Positions 45,373 through 55,515 are shown, numbered from the stretch's first letter. The stretch: 64,000 bases of DNA from Marinobacter flavimaris (GCF_002933295.1 NZ_PSSW01000008.1:1-64000); one strand, 5' to 3'. Notes: generated from the letters alone by a model not told the origin. Program-made: numbers and translations.

Positions 45373-47508
45373 TTAATTGGCGCCCTGGGCGCTCTCGTAG
45401 TTGTCAGAAACTAGTCGTTCTGTCTCTTCGGTTGCTTTTCCCTGGTTTGCATCGGCCAGCGGAATTCTCACTGAAAAACAGGAGCCAAGACCCGGTTCGC
45501 TGGTTACATCAATATTGCCGCCAAGTCTTTGAACGTACTCTCTTGCCTGGTAGGCACCTATGCCCATTCCGGTGAGGCCCTTGGTACTGGCAAAAGGCTT
45601 GAACAACTGGCTGCTGATAAATTCTTCGGTCATCCCGGTGCCCGTATCCTGGATGAACAGCACAACATTTCCGCGTGCGATTTTCAGAGTCAAGATGATT
45701 TCTCCGTCGGGAGGGGTCGCATCCTGAGCGTTCTGAATCAAATGCCCTAGCACACTGCGCAGCTGTTCCTCGTCTGCTTTTATCATGGCGTCCAGCGGCG
45801 TTCCCTCAAGATGTGGGGCAGGTAGGCGGTGCTGATGGTGTGCAATTAATTGCTCGACCAACTGGGTAAGGTTAATGGGAGCGAGCGCGCTGTCGTCCTC
45901 GGTCGCTGGTTTGCGAATGTGGTCTACCAGGTTCGACATCTTGCGGACGGCATGTTCCGTTGTGTTGATCATGTCGTCGATGAACGCCGGATTGTTCCTG
46001 TGTTTCGGGGCATTTTTAACGAGGAGCGATAATTGGGCGATCACTGTTTTAAGGTCATGAACCATAAACGCCGAGGCTTTACTGACCGCTTCGAACTGCA
46101 TGGCACGGGAAAGGCGATTCTGCGCATCGGCTTGGGCCAACAGGTTGGTAGTTTGGCGCGCAACCACTTTGATCAGGTCAAAATTCTCCCAATTTAATTC
46201 CACCCGGGCGTAGGGGTTGCCAACCAATGCCATGCCATAGAGCTCGTTGCCTAAATAAAGAGGGATTATTAGCCAACCGTCGGGCGTTTTTGAGATTGCG
46301 TCAGGTATTTCTAGCAGGTTGTAACTGACGGGATCTACTTTGTACTCATGGAGGTCGACAATCCACTCGCGATTCTGAAAAAAGCGCACCAATTCCGAAT
46401 CGTTATCGATCATGGTGTGTTTAGGCACAGAAAGGTTGACTGCCGCCTTGAGGATGTAGGCGTCCTGTTCGCCAATCAGCCAGATCGCACCGGAATTGCT
46501 CTCAACTAAACCCGCCAGTATACGTATTACACGCTGAGGCAATGGCGGTTCATCACTCAGGTCCGCCAGTTCCCGGGTCATTTTCAGCCACTCTTCGCGG
46601 TAGTCGTATTTGTAGTCAAAGAAGTTCTGACTGATAAGCACCATGAGTTTGGAGCGTATTCGGCGCGAAAGCAGAAGTGTGACCAGGAATACCAGTGAAA
46701 TCGTAAAGAACAGGACTTGGAGCGCGTCTCCCCAGTCACCCCCAATGACGCGTACGTAGTAGCCCCCCAGCGCAAGGAACAGGAGGTACCCCCCAGCGAA
46801 AATGAGTGTGCCGGCGTGAAAGACAGCTGACCGTGACAGCTGAAAGTCTACCGGTTGTTTGCGAGTATTGATGACGTTAACGGCGAATAGCGGCGTGAGT
46901 AGAGCGTTTACAAAACCGCGAGCGTTCCAGAATGAGTCGGCGACCTGGCCGAACAGCAGGGCATCGGCATACATGAAAAAATCGAAGGCAAAAATCGTGG
47001 CAACGCCAATGCATATATATTTTATACTGGAGCGTCCGAAACTTGGGGAGTTGCGCCAGATCTGTTCGACCAGTGACAAGCCGAGTAGGGAAATCCCGAT
47101 CTGACCGAGAAGCTTGACTTTACCGGTGGCTATGCTGATCTGTGCAAAGTGTTCGGCAAGTCCAATTCCAACCAGAACAACAATCAGTGTTGCTGCGGTC
47201 GCGCCGATGACTTGTCTTACTTTTCCAGTGAGTTTGCTTTCGCGGAGACCATCTTTTAATAACGCGAACAGCAGGTAAATCCAGGAAGCGTCCCGTAACA
47301 GTTCAATGAGGTAACGCAGATTAAAGCCCGGGTATCCCCAAAGGCTTTGGCTGACAAGTGACGCTGCCCAGATTGCGGTTACAGCAGCTGCCAGCGCCAG
47401 CGCCCGATCGACGCCGCGGCGCAAATAGCGAGTGGCTACAAGCACCGCTAGTAGCCCGAACGTAATCGCTGCCAGCGAGTAGCTGAGTACGTCCATGTTG
47501 CTAAACAT
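45373..47508 (-). CDS. prsK: PEP-CTERM system sensor histidine kinase
   Basis: 711 residues. Nine or ten membrane segments in the first ~300 residues, a GAF domain (about 315-455), the phospho-acceptor His in AFMVHDLKTVIAQLSL (near 485), and the HATPase domain (VLGHLIQNAQDAT as N box, FIQDTGTGMTEEF as G1, KGLTGMGIGAYQAREYV as G2). Partner of PrsR, 102 bases upstream of it. The signal sensed by the membrane part is unknown. Confidence 0.93.
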   Translation of the reverse strand: MFSNMDVLSYSLAAITFGLLAVLVATRYLRRGVDRALALAAAVTAIWAASLVSQSLWGYPGFNLRYLIELLRDASWIYLLFALLKDGLRESKLTGKVRQVIGATAATLIVVLVGIGLAEHFAQISIATGKVKLLGQIGISLLGLSLVEQIWRNSPSFGRSSIKYICIGVATIFAFDFFMYADALLFGQVADSFWNARGFVNALLTPLFAVNVINTRKQPVDFQLSRSAVFHAGTLIFAGGYLLFLALGGYYVRVIGGDWGDALQVLFFTISLVFLVTLLLSRRIRSKLMVLISQNFFDYKYDYREEWLKMTRELADLSDEPPLPQRVIRILAGLVESNSGAIWLIGEQDAYILKAAVNLSVPKHTMIDNDSELVRFFQNREWIVDLHEYKVDPVSYNLLEIPDAISKTPDGWLIIPLYLGNELYGMALVGNPYARVELNWENFDLIKVVARQTTNLLAQADAQNRLSRAMQFEAVSKASAFMVHDLKTVIAQLSLLVKNAPKHRNNPAFIDDMINTTEHAVRKMSNLVDHIRKPATEDDSALAPINLTQLVEQLIAHHQHRLPAPHLEGTPLDAMIKADEEQLRSVLGHLIQNAQDATPPDGEIILTLKIARGNVVLFIQDTGTGMTEEFISSQLFKPFASTKGLTGMGIGAYQAREYVQRLGGNIDVTSEPGLGSCFSVRIPLADANQGKATEETERLVSDNYESAQGAN

Positions 47509-47591
47509 GCCTTGGCACCCCGAAAGAAGAAATCCCTGTCTAAAGAATAGTCTTGTTTAAACTCCAGCGTAACTTATGTAGCTACTGTTGA

Positions 47592-48539
47592 CTAAACCGG
47601 CCTCTTGTTCTCCCGATAAAACCGGAAAATCTCCTTTAGCGGCCGCTTCGGCTCAAATCCGAACTCATTTACAAACGCCCGCCCATCAATCACCACCGGA
47701 TACTTGAAGAACGCCATCAGATAGGACGGAAAGCTCTTCAGTTTCAGGGTGCCGAGTATCATCTTCGGAACCATCGGCGGAATGGAAGGCACCTGGATTC
47801 GCTTGCAACCACATAGCTTTAGTGCGTGCTGGTAAGCCACCCAGTCCTGCGGCGCGACGTTAAACACGCCACGTGTCGGTTTTTTATACGCCAGCACAAT
47901 GGCGTCGGCCATGTCATCGATATGGATAAATTGCATCATGGGCGAAAAGCCCGCCAGCACCGGAGCCCGTTCGCTGCCCAGCAGGGTGCTGATGGTGTTG
48001 CGCACGCCCGGCCCGACGATATTGCAGGGTCGCAGAATAGTGATGTTCAGTTCCGGGTAGCGCCACAAATAGATGTTGGCCAGGTTCTCCAGTTCCACTG
48101 AGTCAATCAGGTCGGCGCTGAGCCCTGCGCTCTTGAGCGGTGCCGCTTCGTCGATAAGTGCTGGGTTGTAGGCCACCGCTCCGTAAACATGGAACGTGGA
48201 AAGTACGACCACTCGTTTGATGCCGTACTTGTGGCTCAGGTCCAGAAGCTTCTGGGTGCCGAGCACGTTGGCGTTGTAGCGCCGCATGCGGGTGAGCTGG
48301 CTGGACATAATCCGGCCCATGTGGATCACGCCATCAAACTCATAGCGCCGGAACAGATCCTCGAACACCCTCTTGTTGAAATCGATGCAGTAGCTGGGGA
48401 TGTCGTCGCCCAGGTAGACCTGTTCGCGGAAATCCACGGCGACCAGGTCGCAGGTATCCCGAAGCTGTTCGATAACTTTCTGGGCGAGGGCGCCGGCGGC
48501 ACCGGTGATCAGAATGTGCGGTCTGCGTTGTTCGCTCAT
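47592..48539 (-). CDS. NAD-dependent epimerase/dehydratase family protein with atypical active site
   Basis: 315 residues, extended SDR fold: ILITGAAGALAQKVIEQL (NAD loop), VVLSTFHVYG (Ser/Thr of the active site) and ILRPCNIVGPG. The Tyr-x3-Lys pair expected some 25 residues after the serine motif is not present: the region reads ADLIDSVELENLANIY. Hence it may bind a nucleotide sugar or lipid without classical catalysis. Translationally coupled to the acyltransferase upstream (one-base overlap). Confidence 0.82.
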   Translation of the reverse strand: MSEQRRPHILITGAAGALAQKVIEQLRDTCDLVAVDFREQVYLGDDIPSYCIDFNKRVFEDLFRRYEFDGVIHMGRIMSSQLTRMRRYNANVLGTQKLLDLSHKYGIKRVVVLSTFHVYGAVAYNPALIDEAAPLKSAGLSADLIDSVELENLANIYLWRYPELNITILRPCNIVGPGVRNTISTLLGSERAPVLAGFSPMMQFIHIDDMADAIVLAYKKPTRGVFNVAPQDWVAYQHALKLCGCKRIQVPSIPPMVPKMILGTLKLKSFPSYLMAFFKYPVVIDGRAFVNEFGFEPKRPLKEIFRFYRENKRPV

Positions 48540-49354
48540 CAGAAAAGCCTTTTCCTTTCGCTCAGTCCCTTGTCGATCAGTCGGCTGATTTCCGCCTTGA
48601 CCTTCTCTACGCGTTCGGTGACCTGTTCTTCGGGAATTTCAAGGTCGTCGAAGTACATCGGGGCTCCGAAGTTCAGGTGAACTTTTGCCGGCAGCACTAC
48701 GGGCATGGCGACCGGGGCATAGGGAATGCCCAGGGCTTTTGCCAGGGGCTTTATGTTGGCGATGGCCGGGATGGTTTCCTCGCAACCCACCACGCCAACG
48801 GGCACGATCGGCGCCTTGTACTTCATGGCCAGGTGCATGAAGCCGTTCCCAAACCGTTTGAGCTGGTAGCGGTCGTGGTAAAGCTTGCCCGAACCTCGAA
48901 TGCCCTCGGGGAAAACAATCACGGCTTCATCATTGGCGAGCATCTTGGCGCAGTTGACCGGGTCTCCAAGTACAGCGCCAACTTCATTCAGCAAATTGCC
49001 CAGCCAGGGCACGGTTGGAAAAAAGCGTTCAATCATGGCCCTTGGAATGCGGGCGTCTTTTTCCCGGGAGGCAAGGGCATAGCCAATCAGCAGGCCGTCG
49101 ATAGGAAGCTGGCCACTGTGATTGGCAATAATGAGCACCGGCCCCTCGGCGGGAATGTTTTCCACCCCGTGCGCCTGTACCCGGAAGTACTTTTCGTAAA
49201 TCTGTTTGGTGAGCGAAAGCCCGTATTTCATGGCTTCGTTGTTATAGCCCCATGGGTCGTAGCCCAGGCTCCCGATGGGTTTGCGGATGCGGTTGATGTG
49301 TTGATCCAGTTCCGCGGGAACGAGTCGGGATTTCAGAAACGATGCCAGGCTCAT
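48539..49354 (-). CDS. 1-acylglycerol-3-phosphate acyltransferase-like protein (PlsC family)
   Basis: 271 residues. Motif I NHSGQLPIDG carries the His and Asp; motif III is VIVFPEGIRGSGK; motif IV IVPVGVVG. Expected to acylate lysophospholipid or a related glycerol lipid at the membrane. Overlaps the mutarotase stop by four bases and the SDR start by one, forming a three-gene unit. Confidence 0.85.
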   Translation of the reverse strand: MSLASFLKSRLVPAELDQHINRIRKPIGSLGYDPWGYNNEAMKYGLSLTKQIYEKYFRVQAHGVENIPAEGPVLIIANHSGQLPIDGLLIGYALASREKDARIPRAMIERFFPTVPWLGNLLNEVGAVLGDPVNCAKMLANDEAVIVFPEGIRGSGKLYHDRYQLKRFGNGFMHLAMKYKAPIVPVGVVGCEETIPAIANIKPLAKALGIPYAPVAMPVVLPAKVHLNFGAPMYFDDLEIPEEQVTERVEKVKAEISRLIDKGLSERKRLF

Positions 49355-50274
49355 GATTTCCTTCCAATGAATACGCCTAATGTGTGGCTTTGCCCGTTAT
49401 TAAGCACCCGATAATCGCTGGCTGCATTGGCGGTTTCGACGCACAGCATGGACTGCCAGGCCGACTCGGGAAAATCCGATAGCTTGGCCGCCTTGGCCGG
49501 ACCGGGGTTCCAGACCACAGTTGAGTCACTGCCTACGGCTGAGAGCTTGCGGCCAGTTCGGGGTGTCACAACCGTAAGGGGTTCGCCGCTCTCGTAGATG
49601 CGGTCCGTTTCGCCGTCGAAATACACAGGGCCTTCCTGGTTGCGGTATTCCCAGTTATCCAGAGTGTCGATGTACTGGCTGTTTCCGAGGCCCAGCACTC
49701 GAGTGCGGGTTATGTCGCTGGTCGGCAAATAAGTATGGAGCGCCTGGGTAAAGGCCAGCGGATCGTTCCCCAGGTTTGTGGTTGTCAAAGCCAGTTGGCA
49801 TCCGCGGATGGAAAAGCTGAAGGTGAGCAGGGCGAGCGCATGCCCGATCCAGACATCACTGAAATCTTCATTGGCATCCAGGGACAGGCTGATTTCCACT
49901 TCGTGGGCGTTCTCCCGGACATCTTCCAGTTTCCAGAGCGCGGTACGGGCAAACCCGTGGGCTTGGTCGGTCTGGATGCGTTTCCGCACTTCCGGCGCGT
50001 TGCGGGCCGGATCGCCAAACCAGGGCCAGCACACGGGGATGCCGCCGCGGATGGCTCGACCGGGTTCGTACCGGGCCGCTGGGCTCATCCAAAGCCAGTC
50101 AGATTCGTCCTGAGGTTTGAAGCTTGCCAGATGAGCGCCCTGAATAAACACGGTGGCCTGGAACAAAGGATGGTGGACCTCGAGAGCTTCCAGTTGTCCG
50201 ATCGTTTTCCAGCGCGTGAAGGACCATTGGCCCGGCGAAAGTGAGAGCGGTGGCCTGTTACTGCTTTCTGACAT
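49351..50274 (-). CDS. D-hexose-6-phosphate mutarotase (YeaD-like)
   Basis: 307 residues, aldose-1-epimerase superfamily. Typical blocks: FIQGAHLASFKPQDESDWLW, AIRGGIPVCWPWFGDPA and HGFARTALWKLE, with the late VWNPGPAKAAKLSDFP. Interconverts alpha and beta glucose-6-phosphate. First gene of the three-gene minus-strand unit; 118 bases separate it from the divergent oxygenase gene. Confidence 0.9.
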   Translation of the reverse strand: MSESSNRPPLSLSPGQWSFTRWKTIGQLEALEVHHPLFQATVFIQGAHLASFKPQDESDWLWMSPAARYEPGRAIRGGIPVCWPWFGDPARNAPEVRKRIQTDQAHGFARTALWKLEDVRENAHEVEISLSLDANEDFSDVWIGHALALLTFSFSIRGCQLALTTTNLGNDPLAFTQALHTYLPTSDITRTRVLGLGNSQYIDTLDNWEYRNQEGPVYFDGETDRIYESGEPLTVVTPRTGRKLSAVGSDSTVVWNPGPAKAAKLSDFPESAWQSMLCVETANAASDYRVLNNGQSHTLGVFIGRKS

Positions 50275-50392
50275 GGTTAGCTACTGAGTGAAACCGGTTA
50301 AGTGTATTTGCCTACACAGAGAGTAAATTAAAACTGCCGCTGCGGCGAGAATTGCGCCTAAAATACGCTCAAATTCAGTACGAGGCCTGCCG

Positions 50393-51148
50393 ATGGAAAC
50401 GCCGGTAATCATTCCGATCCATGATCCCCTTATCACACCTTTGCACAGCGCCCAGGATGCGGTGGCGGGCAGTGATGTCCAGTCGATGGATCTCACGCCG
50501 GAGCAACAGGAGCCGGTGTCTGAGGACTGGCTGGATGAACTGGCTTCAGGGCTGAGCGAGCACGGCTGGATGTCGCTGGATGTGGGGTCGCGGCTGGGCG
50601 CCAACCTGTTGGCGGCGCTGAAACAGGAAGTGCAGATTCTGGATCGTACCGATGCCATGAAAAAAGCCGGCATCGGGCGCGGGAGTGATCTGGTGCGAGA
50701 CCGGTCGGTGCGGCGCGACAAGATTGCCTGGCTGCAAGGCATTACAGCTCCTCAGGCCGCGCTGTTCGAGTTTTTCGAGTCCATTCGACAGGGTCTGAAT
50801 CAAAGGCTGTTTCTGGGGCTGAAGCGATTCGAGACTCATTATGCTACCTACCACTCAGGTGATTTCTATAAACAGCATCTGGACAGCTTTAAGGGCAGGG
50901 CATCCCGGGTGGTGAGTCTGGTGCTTTATCTGAATGAAGATTGGCAGGCAGCCGACGGTGGCGCCCTTCAGGTTTTCAACCGAGACAACGATCAGGAAGT
51001 GTGCGGAACCGTGTTGCCCGAGGCAGGACGAATGGCCTTGTTCATGAGCGAGGAAATTCCTCACGAGGTGTTGCCGGCAAACCGCACCCGCTACAGTCTG
51101 GCCTGCTGGTTCCGCCAGGATGAAGTGCCGCTGCCTTTACAAGTATGA
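50393..51148 (+). CDS. 2OG-Fe(II) oxygenase, prolyl-hydroxylase (PHD/SM-20) type
   Basis: 251 residues. Jelly-roll dioxygenase with iron ligands in HLDSFKGRASRVVSLVLY (His-x-Asp) and the distal His in EEIPHEVLPA, and the 2-oxoglutarate Arg in NRTRYSLACWF. Similar bacterial enzymes hydroxylate a proline of EF-Tu. Alone between the mutarotase unit and ffs. Confidence 0.87.
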   Translation: METPVIIPIHDPLITPLHSAQDAVAGSDVQSMDLTPEQQEPVSEDWLDELASGLSEHGWMSLDVGSRLGANLLAALKQEVQILDRTDAMKKAGIGRGSDLVRDRSVRRDKIAWLQGITAPQAALFEFFESIRQGLNQRLFLGLKRFETHYATYHSGDFYKQHLDSFKGRASRVVSLVLYLNEDWQAADGGALQVFNRDNDQEVCGTVLPEAGRMALFMSEEIPHEVLPANRTRYSLACWFRQDEVPLPLQV

Positions 51149-51172
51149 TGCTGAGGGCGCGCTGATTTGTCA

Positions 51173-51201
51173 TTGTAGTGTGCAAACCCTTTTGCTAATA
51201 T
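51173..51201 (+). promoter_or_regulatory. sigma-70 promoter of ffs
   Basis: TTGTAG (51173-51178) and TAATAT (51196-51201) with a 17-base spacer; start expected near 51208, giving a leader of about 33 bases to be trimmed from the SRP RNA precursor. Confidence 0.7.
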
Positions 51202-51240
51202 GCGCGCCGCTTTCGGGGAATTGTCCCGGAACGCCGTTAT

Positions 51241-51353
51241 GGTGGCTCCATTGGTGCCTCCGCAACATGAAACCGTGAACCCGGTCAGGCCCGGAAGGGA
51301 GCAGCCGCAGCGGTGGAATTGTGTGCCGGGGTGTCGCTGATGGAGTCACCCCC
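51241..51353 (+). ncRNA. ffs: SRP 4.5S RNA
   Basis: About 113 bases. The 5' GGTGGCTCCA pairs with the 3' TGGAGTCACC, and the conserved apical domain is present (GTCAGGCCCGGAAGGGAGCA, then GCCGGGGTG-type return strand), as bound by Ffh. A T-rich stretch follows (around 51374). The position before dnaX is the usual gammaproteobacterial order. The gap 51354-51496 holds no other feature I can support. Confidence 0.95.
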
Positions 51354-51496
51354 AGTTTTCTCTCCTCTCCTGTTTTTTCTTCTGATTATCCTTGATAGCC
51401 ATGGACTTGTGAGCGCGCTTCCGGAATCAAGTCTGCTTCTTCTGGATCTTTGTCCGTGCTAAGGTTAAACCCGTTTTTCACTGCAGTTGGCGGAAC

Positions 51497-53365
51497 ATGA
51501 GCTACCAGGTACTTGCCCGTAAATGGCGCCCACGCACTTTCGAGGATATGGTGGGCCAGGAACACGTGCTCCAGGCGTTAATTCACGCCCTGGAAAGCCA
51601 GCGTCTTCATCATGCTTATCTGTTCACGGGGACCCGTGGGGTAGGCAAGACCACCATTGGGCGCCTGCTTGCACGCTGCCTCAACTGCGAAACCGGCGTA
51701 ACCCCGAACCCCTGTGGTGAATGCTCGAGCTGCCAGGAGATTCAGGAAGGCCGGTTTGTGGATCTGATTGAAATCGACGCCGCGTCCCGGACCGGCGTTG
51801 ATGATATGCGTGAGCTGACGGATAACGTCCAGTATGCGCCCACGCGTGGCCGCTACAAGGTGTACCTCATTGACGAGGTGCACATGCTGACGAACCAATC
51901 GTTCAACGCTTTCCTGAAGACCCTTGAGGAACCGCCGGAACACGTCAAGTTCCTGCTGGCAACGACCGATCCCCAGAAACTGCCGGTCACAGTGCTCTCC
52001 CGGTGCCTGCAGTTTAATCTCAAACGCATGACGCCGGAGCACATCGCAGGCCATCTGCGTCATGTACTGGGTGCCGAGGAAATTCCATTTGAGGAACCGG
52101 CCCTGTGGCTCCTGGCCCGGGCTGCGGACGGCAGTATGCGCGATGCTTTGAGCCTCACCGATCAGGCCATCGCCTTTGGCAACCAGAAGCTGTCCGCCAG
52201 TGATGTCAGTAATATGCTGGGGACCATTGATCAGCGGGATATTGAACGCATTGTGAATGCACTCGTTGAAGGCGACGGCCCGGCCTTGCTGGCGGAAATC
52301 AGCCGGATTTCGGACTTTGCACCGGATTACAGTGTGATCCTCGCCGATCTGCTATCGCTCTTTCACCGGGTGACCATGGAACAGGTGGTTCCGGGCAGTG
52401 CCGATAACGCCCTCGGTGATGCCGAGCAGGTCCAGGCGCTGGCTCGCAAGCTCAGTGCCGAGGATGCCCAGCTTTTTTACCAGTCTGCGCTGATCGGGAG
52501 GAAAGACCTCACCATCACACCGGATGCCCGGATGGGGTTCGAAATGACCCTGCTCCGGATGCTTGCTTTCCGCCCCGGGGCTGACCGTAGAGAGCCGCCG
52601 GCCATAAGCTCCGGTGGTCAGTCTGCCGCTTCCGAGCCACGGGATGAGCCCGACCCGGCGCCGACCCCACAGGTAGAGCAAAAACAGCCGGAGCCGGAAC
52701 CCGAATCCACGCCTGAGCCTGAACCCGAGATGCCGGCCGCTCCGCCCGTTGCGGATGAGGATGCATCCTGGCTGGCCAGTCTGGATGCCCAGGCCGAGGC
52801 CGCTGGAGAGTATGAAGAGAGCTATCCTTTAAGCGACGAAGCTCCAGTTACCGAAGAGCCAGCAACTGCAGTTGCCGCGGAGCCTGTTGAACAGGCGGCC
52901 CCGGCTCCGGAACCCGCGTTTGTGGAGCCCGATCCAGCGATAGAACCTGCAGTTGAGCAGGCGCCTGAGCCTGAGGGCGAATTCGTCTGGCACCGTGATT
53001 TCCGGAGTCTTGGCATTGTGGGCATGCCCGGTAATCTTGCCAGTCACGGCGCCATGTCCCGAGATGGCGATGTGATTACGCTGACCATTGATGAGGGGCA
53101 CGCCCGGCTGTTGAACAGCAGGCACGAGGAAAAGATTCTGGCTGCCTTGAGAAACTGCTTTGGCGACTCCATTCAGTTACGTACAGAGCAGGGCAATCCC
53201 GGGCCAGACACCCCTGCGGCTTATGAGGAACGCCAGAGAAAGGCGCGGCAGGAAGCCGCAGAGGCGTCCATTCGCAGGGATCCGGTCGTAAAGTCTATTG
53301 TTGAACGATTCGAGGCGCGGGTAGTGGAAGACAGTATCCGGCCGGCAGAGACAAGCAGGAGATAA
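51497..53365 (+). CDS. dnaX: DNA polymerase III subunit tau
   Basis: 622 residues. Clamp-loader AAA+ domain with Walker A GTRGVGKTTIGR, a four-Cys zinc site (CLNC, CGECSSC), Walker B VYLIDEVHML and the SRC motif VTVLSRCLQF. A Pro/Glu/Ala-rich linker (about residues 380-490) joins it to the C-terminal tau domain that binds polymerase alpha. No A-rich slippery heptamer of the E. coli kind was found in frame, so a frameshifted gamma product is not predicted. Confidence 0.97.
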   Translation: MSYQVLARKWRPRTFEDMVGQEHVLQALIHALESQRLHHAYLFTGTRGVGKTTIGRLLARCLNCETGVTPNPCGECSSCQEIQEGRFVDLIEIDAASRTGVDDMRELTDNVQYAPTRGRYKVYLIDEVHMLTNQSFNAFLKTLEEPPEHVKFLLATTDPQKLPVTVLSRCLQFNLKRMTPEHIAGHLRHVLGAEEIPFEEPALWLLARAADGSMRDALSLTDQAIAFGNQKLSASDVSNMLGTIDQRDIERIVNALVEGDGPALLAEISRISDFAPDYSVILADLLSLFHRVTMEQVVPGSADNALGDAEQVQALARKLSAEDAQLFYQSALIGRKDLTITPDARMGFEMTLLRMLAFRPGADRREPPAISSGGQSAASEPRDEPDPAPTPQVEQKQPEPEPESTPEPEPEMPAAPPVADEDASWLASLDAQAEAAGEYEESYPLSDEAPVTEEPATAVAAEPVEQAAPAPEPAFVEPDPAIEPAVEQAPEPEGEFVWHRDFRSLGIVGMPGNLASHGAMSRDGDVITLTIDEGHARLLNSRHEEKILAALRNCFGDSIQLRTEQGNPGPDTPAAYEERQRKARQEAAEASIRRDPVVKSIVERFEARVVEDSIRPAETSRR

Positions 53366-53368
53366 GCT

Positions 53369-53692
53369 ATGATGAATAATATGGGCGACATGATGAAAAA
53401 AGCCCAGAAGATGCAGGAAGAGATGCAGAAGGCCCAGGAAGAAATCGCCAAGGCCGAAGTGACTGGCGAAGCCGGAGCCGGCCTTGTCAAAGTCACCATG
53501 AACGGCCGTCACGACGTTCGTAAAGTGGACATAGACTCGTCCCTGATGACTGAGGAAAAAGATATTCTGGAAGACCTTCTTGCCGCTGCGGTGAACGATG
53601 CCGTGCGGCGCGTCGAGGAAAACCAGAAAGAGAAAATGTCCGGTATGATGTCCGGCATGGGCCTGCCGCCCGGTTTCAAGATGCCGTTCTGA
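53369..53692 (+). CDS. ybaB: YbaB/EbfC family nucleoid-associated protein
   Basis: 107 residues. [20 protein letters not shown] opening, glycine-rich middle [18 protein letters not shown] and a Met/Gly-rich end. Dimeric DNA-binding protein of the dnaX-ybaB-recR trio; starts three bases after the dnaX stop. Confidence 0.96.
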   Translation: MMNNMGDMMKKAQKMQEEMQKAQEEIAKAEVTGEAGAGLVKVTMNGRHDVRKVDIDSSLMTEEKDILEDLLAAAVNDAVRRVEENQKEKMSGMMSGMGLPPGFKMPF

Positions 53693-53723
53693 ATTCCATC
53701 CTGCAGCCGTTCGAGGACCTTTC

Positions 53724-54326
53724 ATGGCATTCAGCCCGCTGGTTGATGAGCTTGTAGAATCCCTTCGTTGTCTTCCCGGAGTCGGCCAGAAAACGGCCCA
53801 GCGCATGGCTTTCCATCTGCTGGAGCGTGGTCGTTCCGGCGGCACCCGACTTTCTGAGGCGCTGAGCCAGGCCATGAGCGGTGTCCGGCGGTGTGAAAGC
53901 TGCCAGAACTTTGCTGACACCGAGATCTGCGGGATCTGTGAAAATCCCCAGCGGCGCACGGGCACCCTGTGCGTAGTGGAAAGCCCTTCAGATCTTCTGG
54001 CCATTGAGCAGGCGGGTGACTATCGCGGCGGCTATTTCGTGCTGATGGGGCATCTCTCACCAATTGATGGCGTTGGACCGGAGGAAATCGGCATTGAACG
54101 CCTGCTGAAGCGGATCCGCGACGAAGGCGTGACTGAGCTGATTCTGGCGACCAACCCGACGGTGGAAGGTGAGGCTACGGCTCACTACATCGCCGATCGC
54201 CTTGATGGCCAGGGCATCCTGATAACCCGTCTGGCCCATGGCATACCGGTGGGTGGAGAGCTCGGTTACGTCGATGGCTTTACCCTGACTCACGCATTCC
54301 GCGGTCGCAAACCACTGTCCGATTGA
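53724..54326 (+). CDS. recR: recombination mediator RecR
   Basis: 200 residues. Helix-hairpin-helix [18 protein letters not shown]4 zinc finger (CESC...CGICEN), and a Toprim domain ([25 protein letters not shown]). Works with RecO and RecF to load RecA on gapped DNA. Confidence 0.97.
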   Translation: MAFSPLVDELVESLRCLPGVGQKTAQRMAFHLLERGRSGGTRLSEALSQAMSGVRRCESCQNFADTEICGICENPQRRTGTLCVVESPSDLLAIEQAGDYRGGYFVLMGHLSPIDGVGPEEIGIERLLKRIRDEGVTELILATNPTVEGEATAHYIADRLDGQGILITRLAHGIPVGGELGYVDGFTLTHAFRGRKPLSD

Positions 54327-54357
54327 ATCTGACCGAATAAACCTACCAGGCACGTTT

Positions 54358-55515
54358 ATGGATATTTTCGCCCAGGCCGCTGTGGCAGTTGACGTTCCCC
54401 CGGCTCCGACCAGGATTGACTGGATCCGGGAACCGCAAGCACTGGACAAATGGCTGGATCGGGCACCGGGCAAGCCCCTGGCGCTGGACACCGAATTTGA
54501 GCGGGTAAACACCTTTTACCCGATACCGGGGTTGGTTCAGTTGGGCCTCGACGGCGAGTTTTGCCTGGTGGACCCTTCCGTTGCCGAGCAGTCCGGACGA
54601 TTTCGGGAAGTCCTGGCGGACCCGGACACTCCAAAGCTTCTTTACGCCATGAGCGAAGATCTGGAACTTTTTCGCCAGTGGCTGAATCTTCAACCTGCCG
54701 GTGTCATTGATCTTCAAATCGGGGCCGCAATGGCCGGAGCAGGGTTCTCCCTGGGTTACGCGAGGCTGGTGGAAACCCTGTTCGGTGAGACTCTGGACAA
54801 GTCCGCCACCCGCTCTGACTGGCTGGCGAGACCGCTGAGCGATGCTCAGCAACGCTACGCGATTGACGATATCCGTTTTCTGGAGCCGATGTACCAGTGG
54901 GTCAGTGCTTTACTTCGCGATCGCGGTCTGGAAGCGGCTCTGGTTGAGGAATCGGCGCGCTTTGCCAATGAACTGGCAGGGCAGGAGGATCCCGACAACC
55001 ATTACCTGAAACTGCGGGCCGGATGGACCCTCTCGGCTCAGCAACAGGGTGTTCTCAAGGAACTGGTGCGCTGGCGTGAGAGGGAGTGCCAGCGGCGGGA
55101 CCGGCCAAGGAACCGTGTGCTGGCAGATGCACTGTTGATTGCGATCGCGGAAAGGCTGCCAGCGTCCCTTAAGGAACTTTCCAACATTCAGGGAGTACCA
55201 TCCGGCGCAGTCCGTCGGTACGGCGATACCCTGATTGAACTTGTTAGCCGGGGATCGACCGCGGATAATTCGTCCCTTGAGAGGATTGCGCCACCGTTGT
55301 CCCGGGATCAGCAGGGATTCTTTAAACAGTTAAAGCGTCTTTTCAGGAATGCGGCAGAAGATGCTGATATTCCAATGGAATTGTTAGCGCCGAGAAAGCG
55401 TTTGGAAAAAGTTGTACAGCAACCGGACCTCGCGCAACACGATTTTTTCCAGGGCTGGCGGGCGCAGATTCTTGCTCCGGTTCGCGCTGATATTGAGGAA
55501 TTACTGAAGTCATGA
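54358..55515 (+). CDS. rnd: ribonuclease D
   Basis: 385 residues. DEDDy exonuclease: LALDTEFERVNTFYP (DxE), AMSEDLELF, and YAIDDIRFLEPMY (Tyr/Asp), followed by two HRDC regions. Trims 3' ends of tRNA and other structured RNA. Overlaps ycgL by four bases. Confidence 0.95.
   Translation: MDIFAQAAVAVDVPPAPTRIDWIREPQALDKWLDRAPGKPLALDTEFERVNTFYPIPGLVQLGLDGEFCLVDPSVAEQSGRFREVLADPDTPKLLYAMSEDLELFRQWLNLQPAGVIDLQIGAAMAGAGFSLGYARLVETLFGETLDKSATRSDWLARPLSDAQQRYAIDDIRFLEPMYQWVSALLRDRGLEAALVEESARFANELAGQEDPDNHYLKLRAGWTLSAQQQGVLKELVRWRERECQRRDRPRNRVLADALLIAIAERLPASLKELSNIQGVPSGAVRRYGDTLIELVSRGSTADNSSLERIAPPLSRDQQGFFKQLKRLFRNAAEDADIPMELLAPRKRLEKVVQQPDLAQHDFFQGWRAQILAPVRADIEELLKS

Noticed and set aside
52676..52690. 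Possible dnaX programmed frameshift site (A-run before the Pro/Glu linker)
   Set aside because: Only five A in a row and no X-XXY-YYZ heptamer in frame; a gamma subunit by frameshift is not supported.
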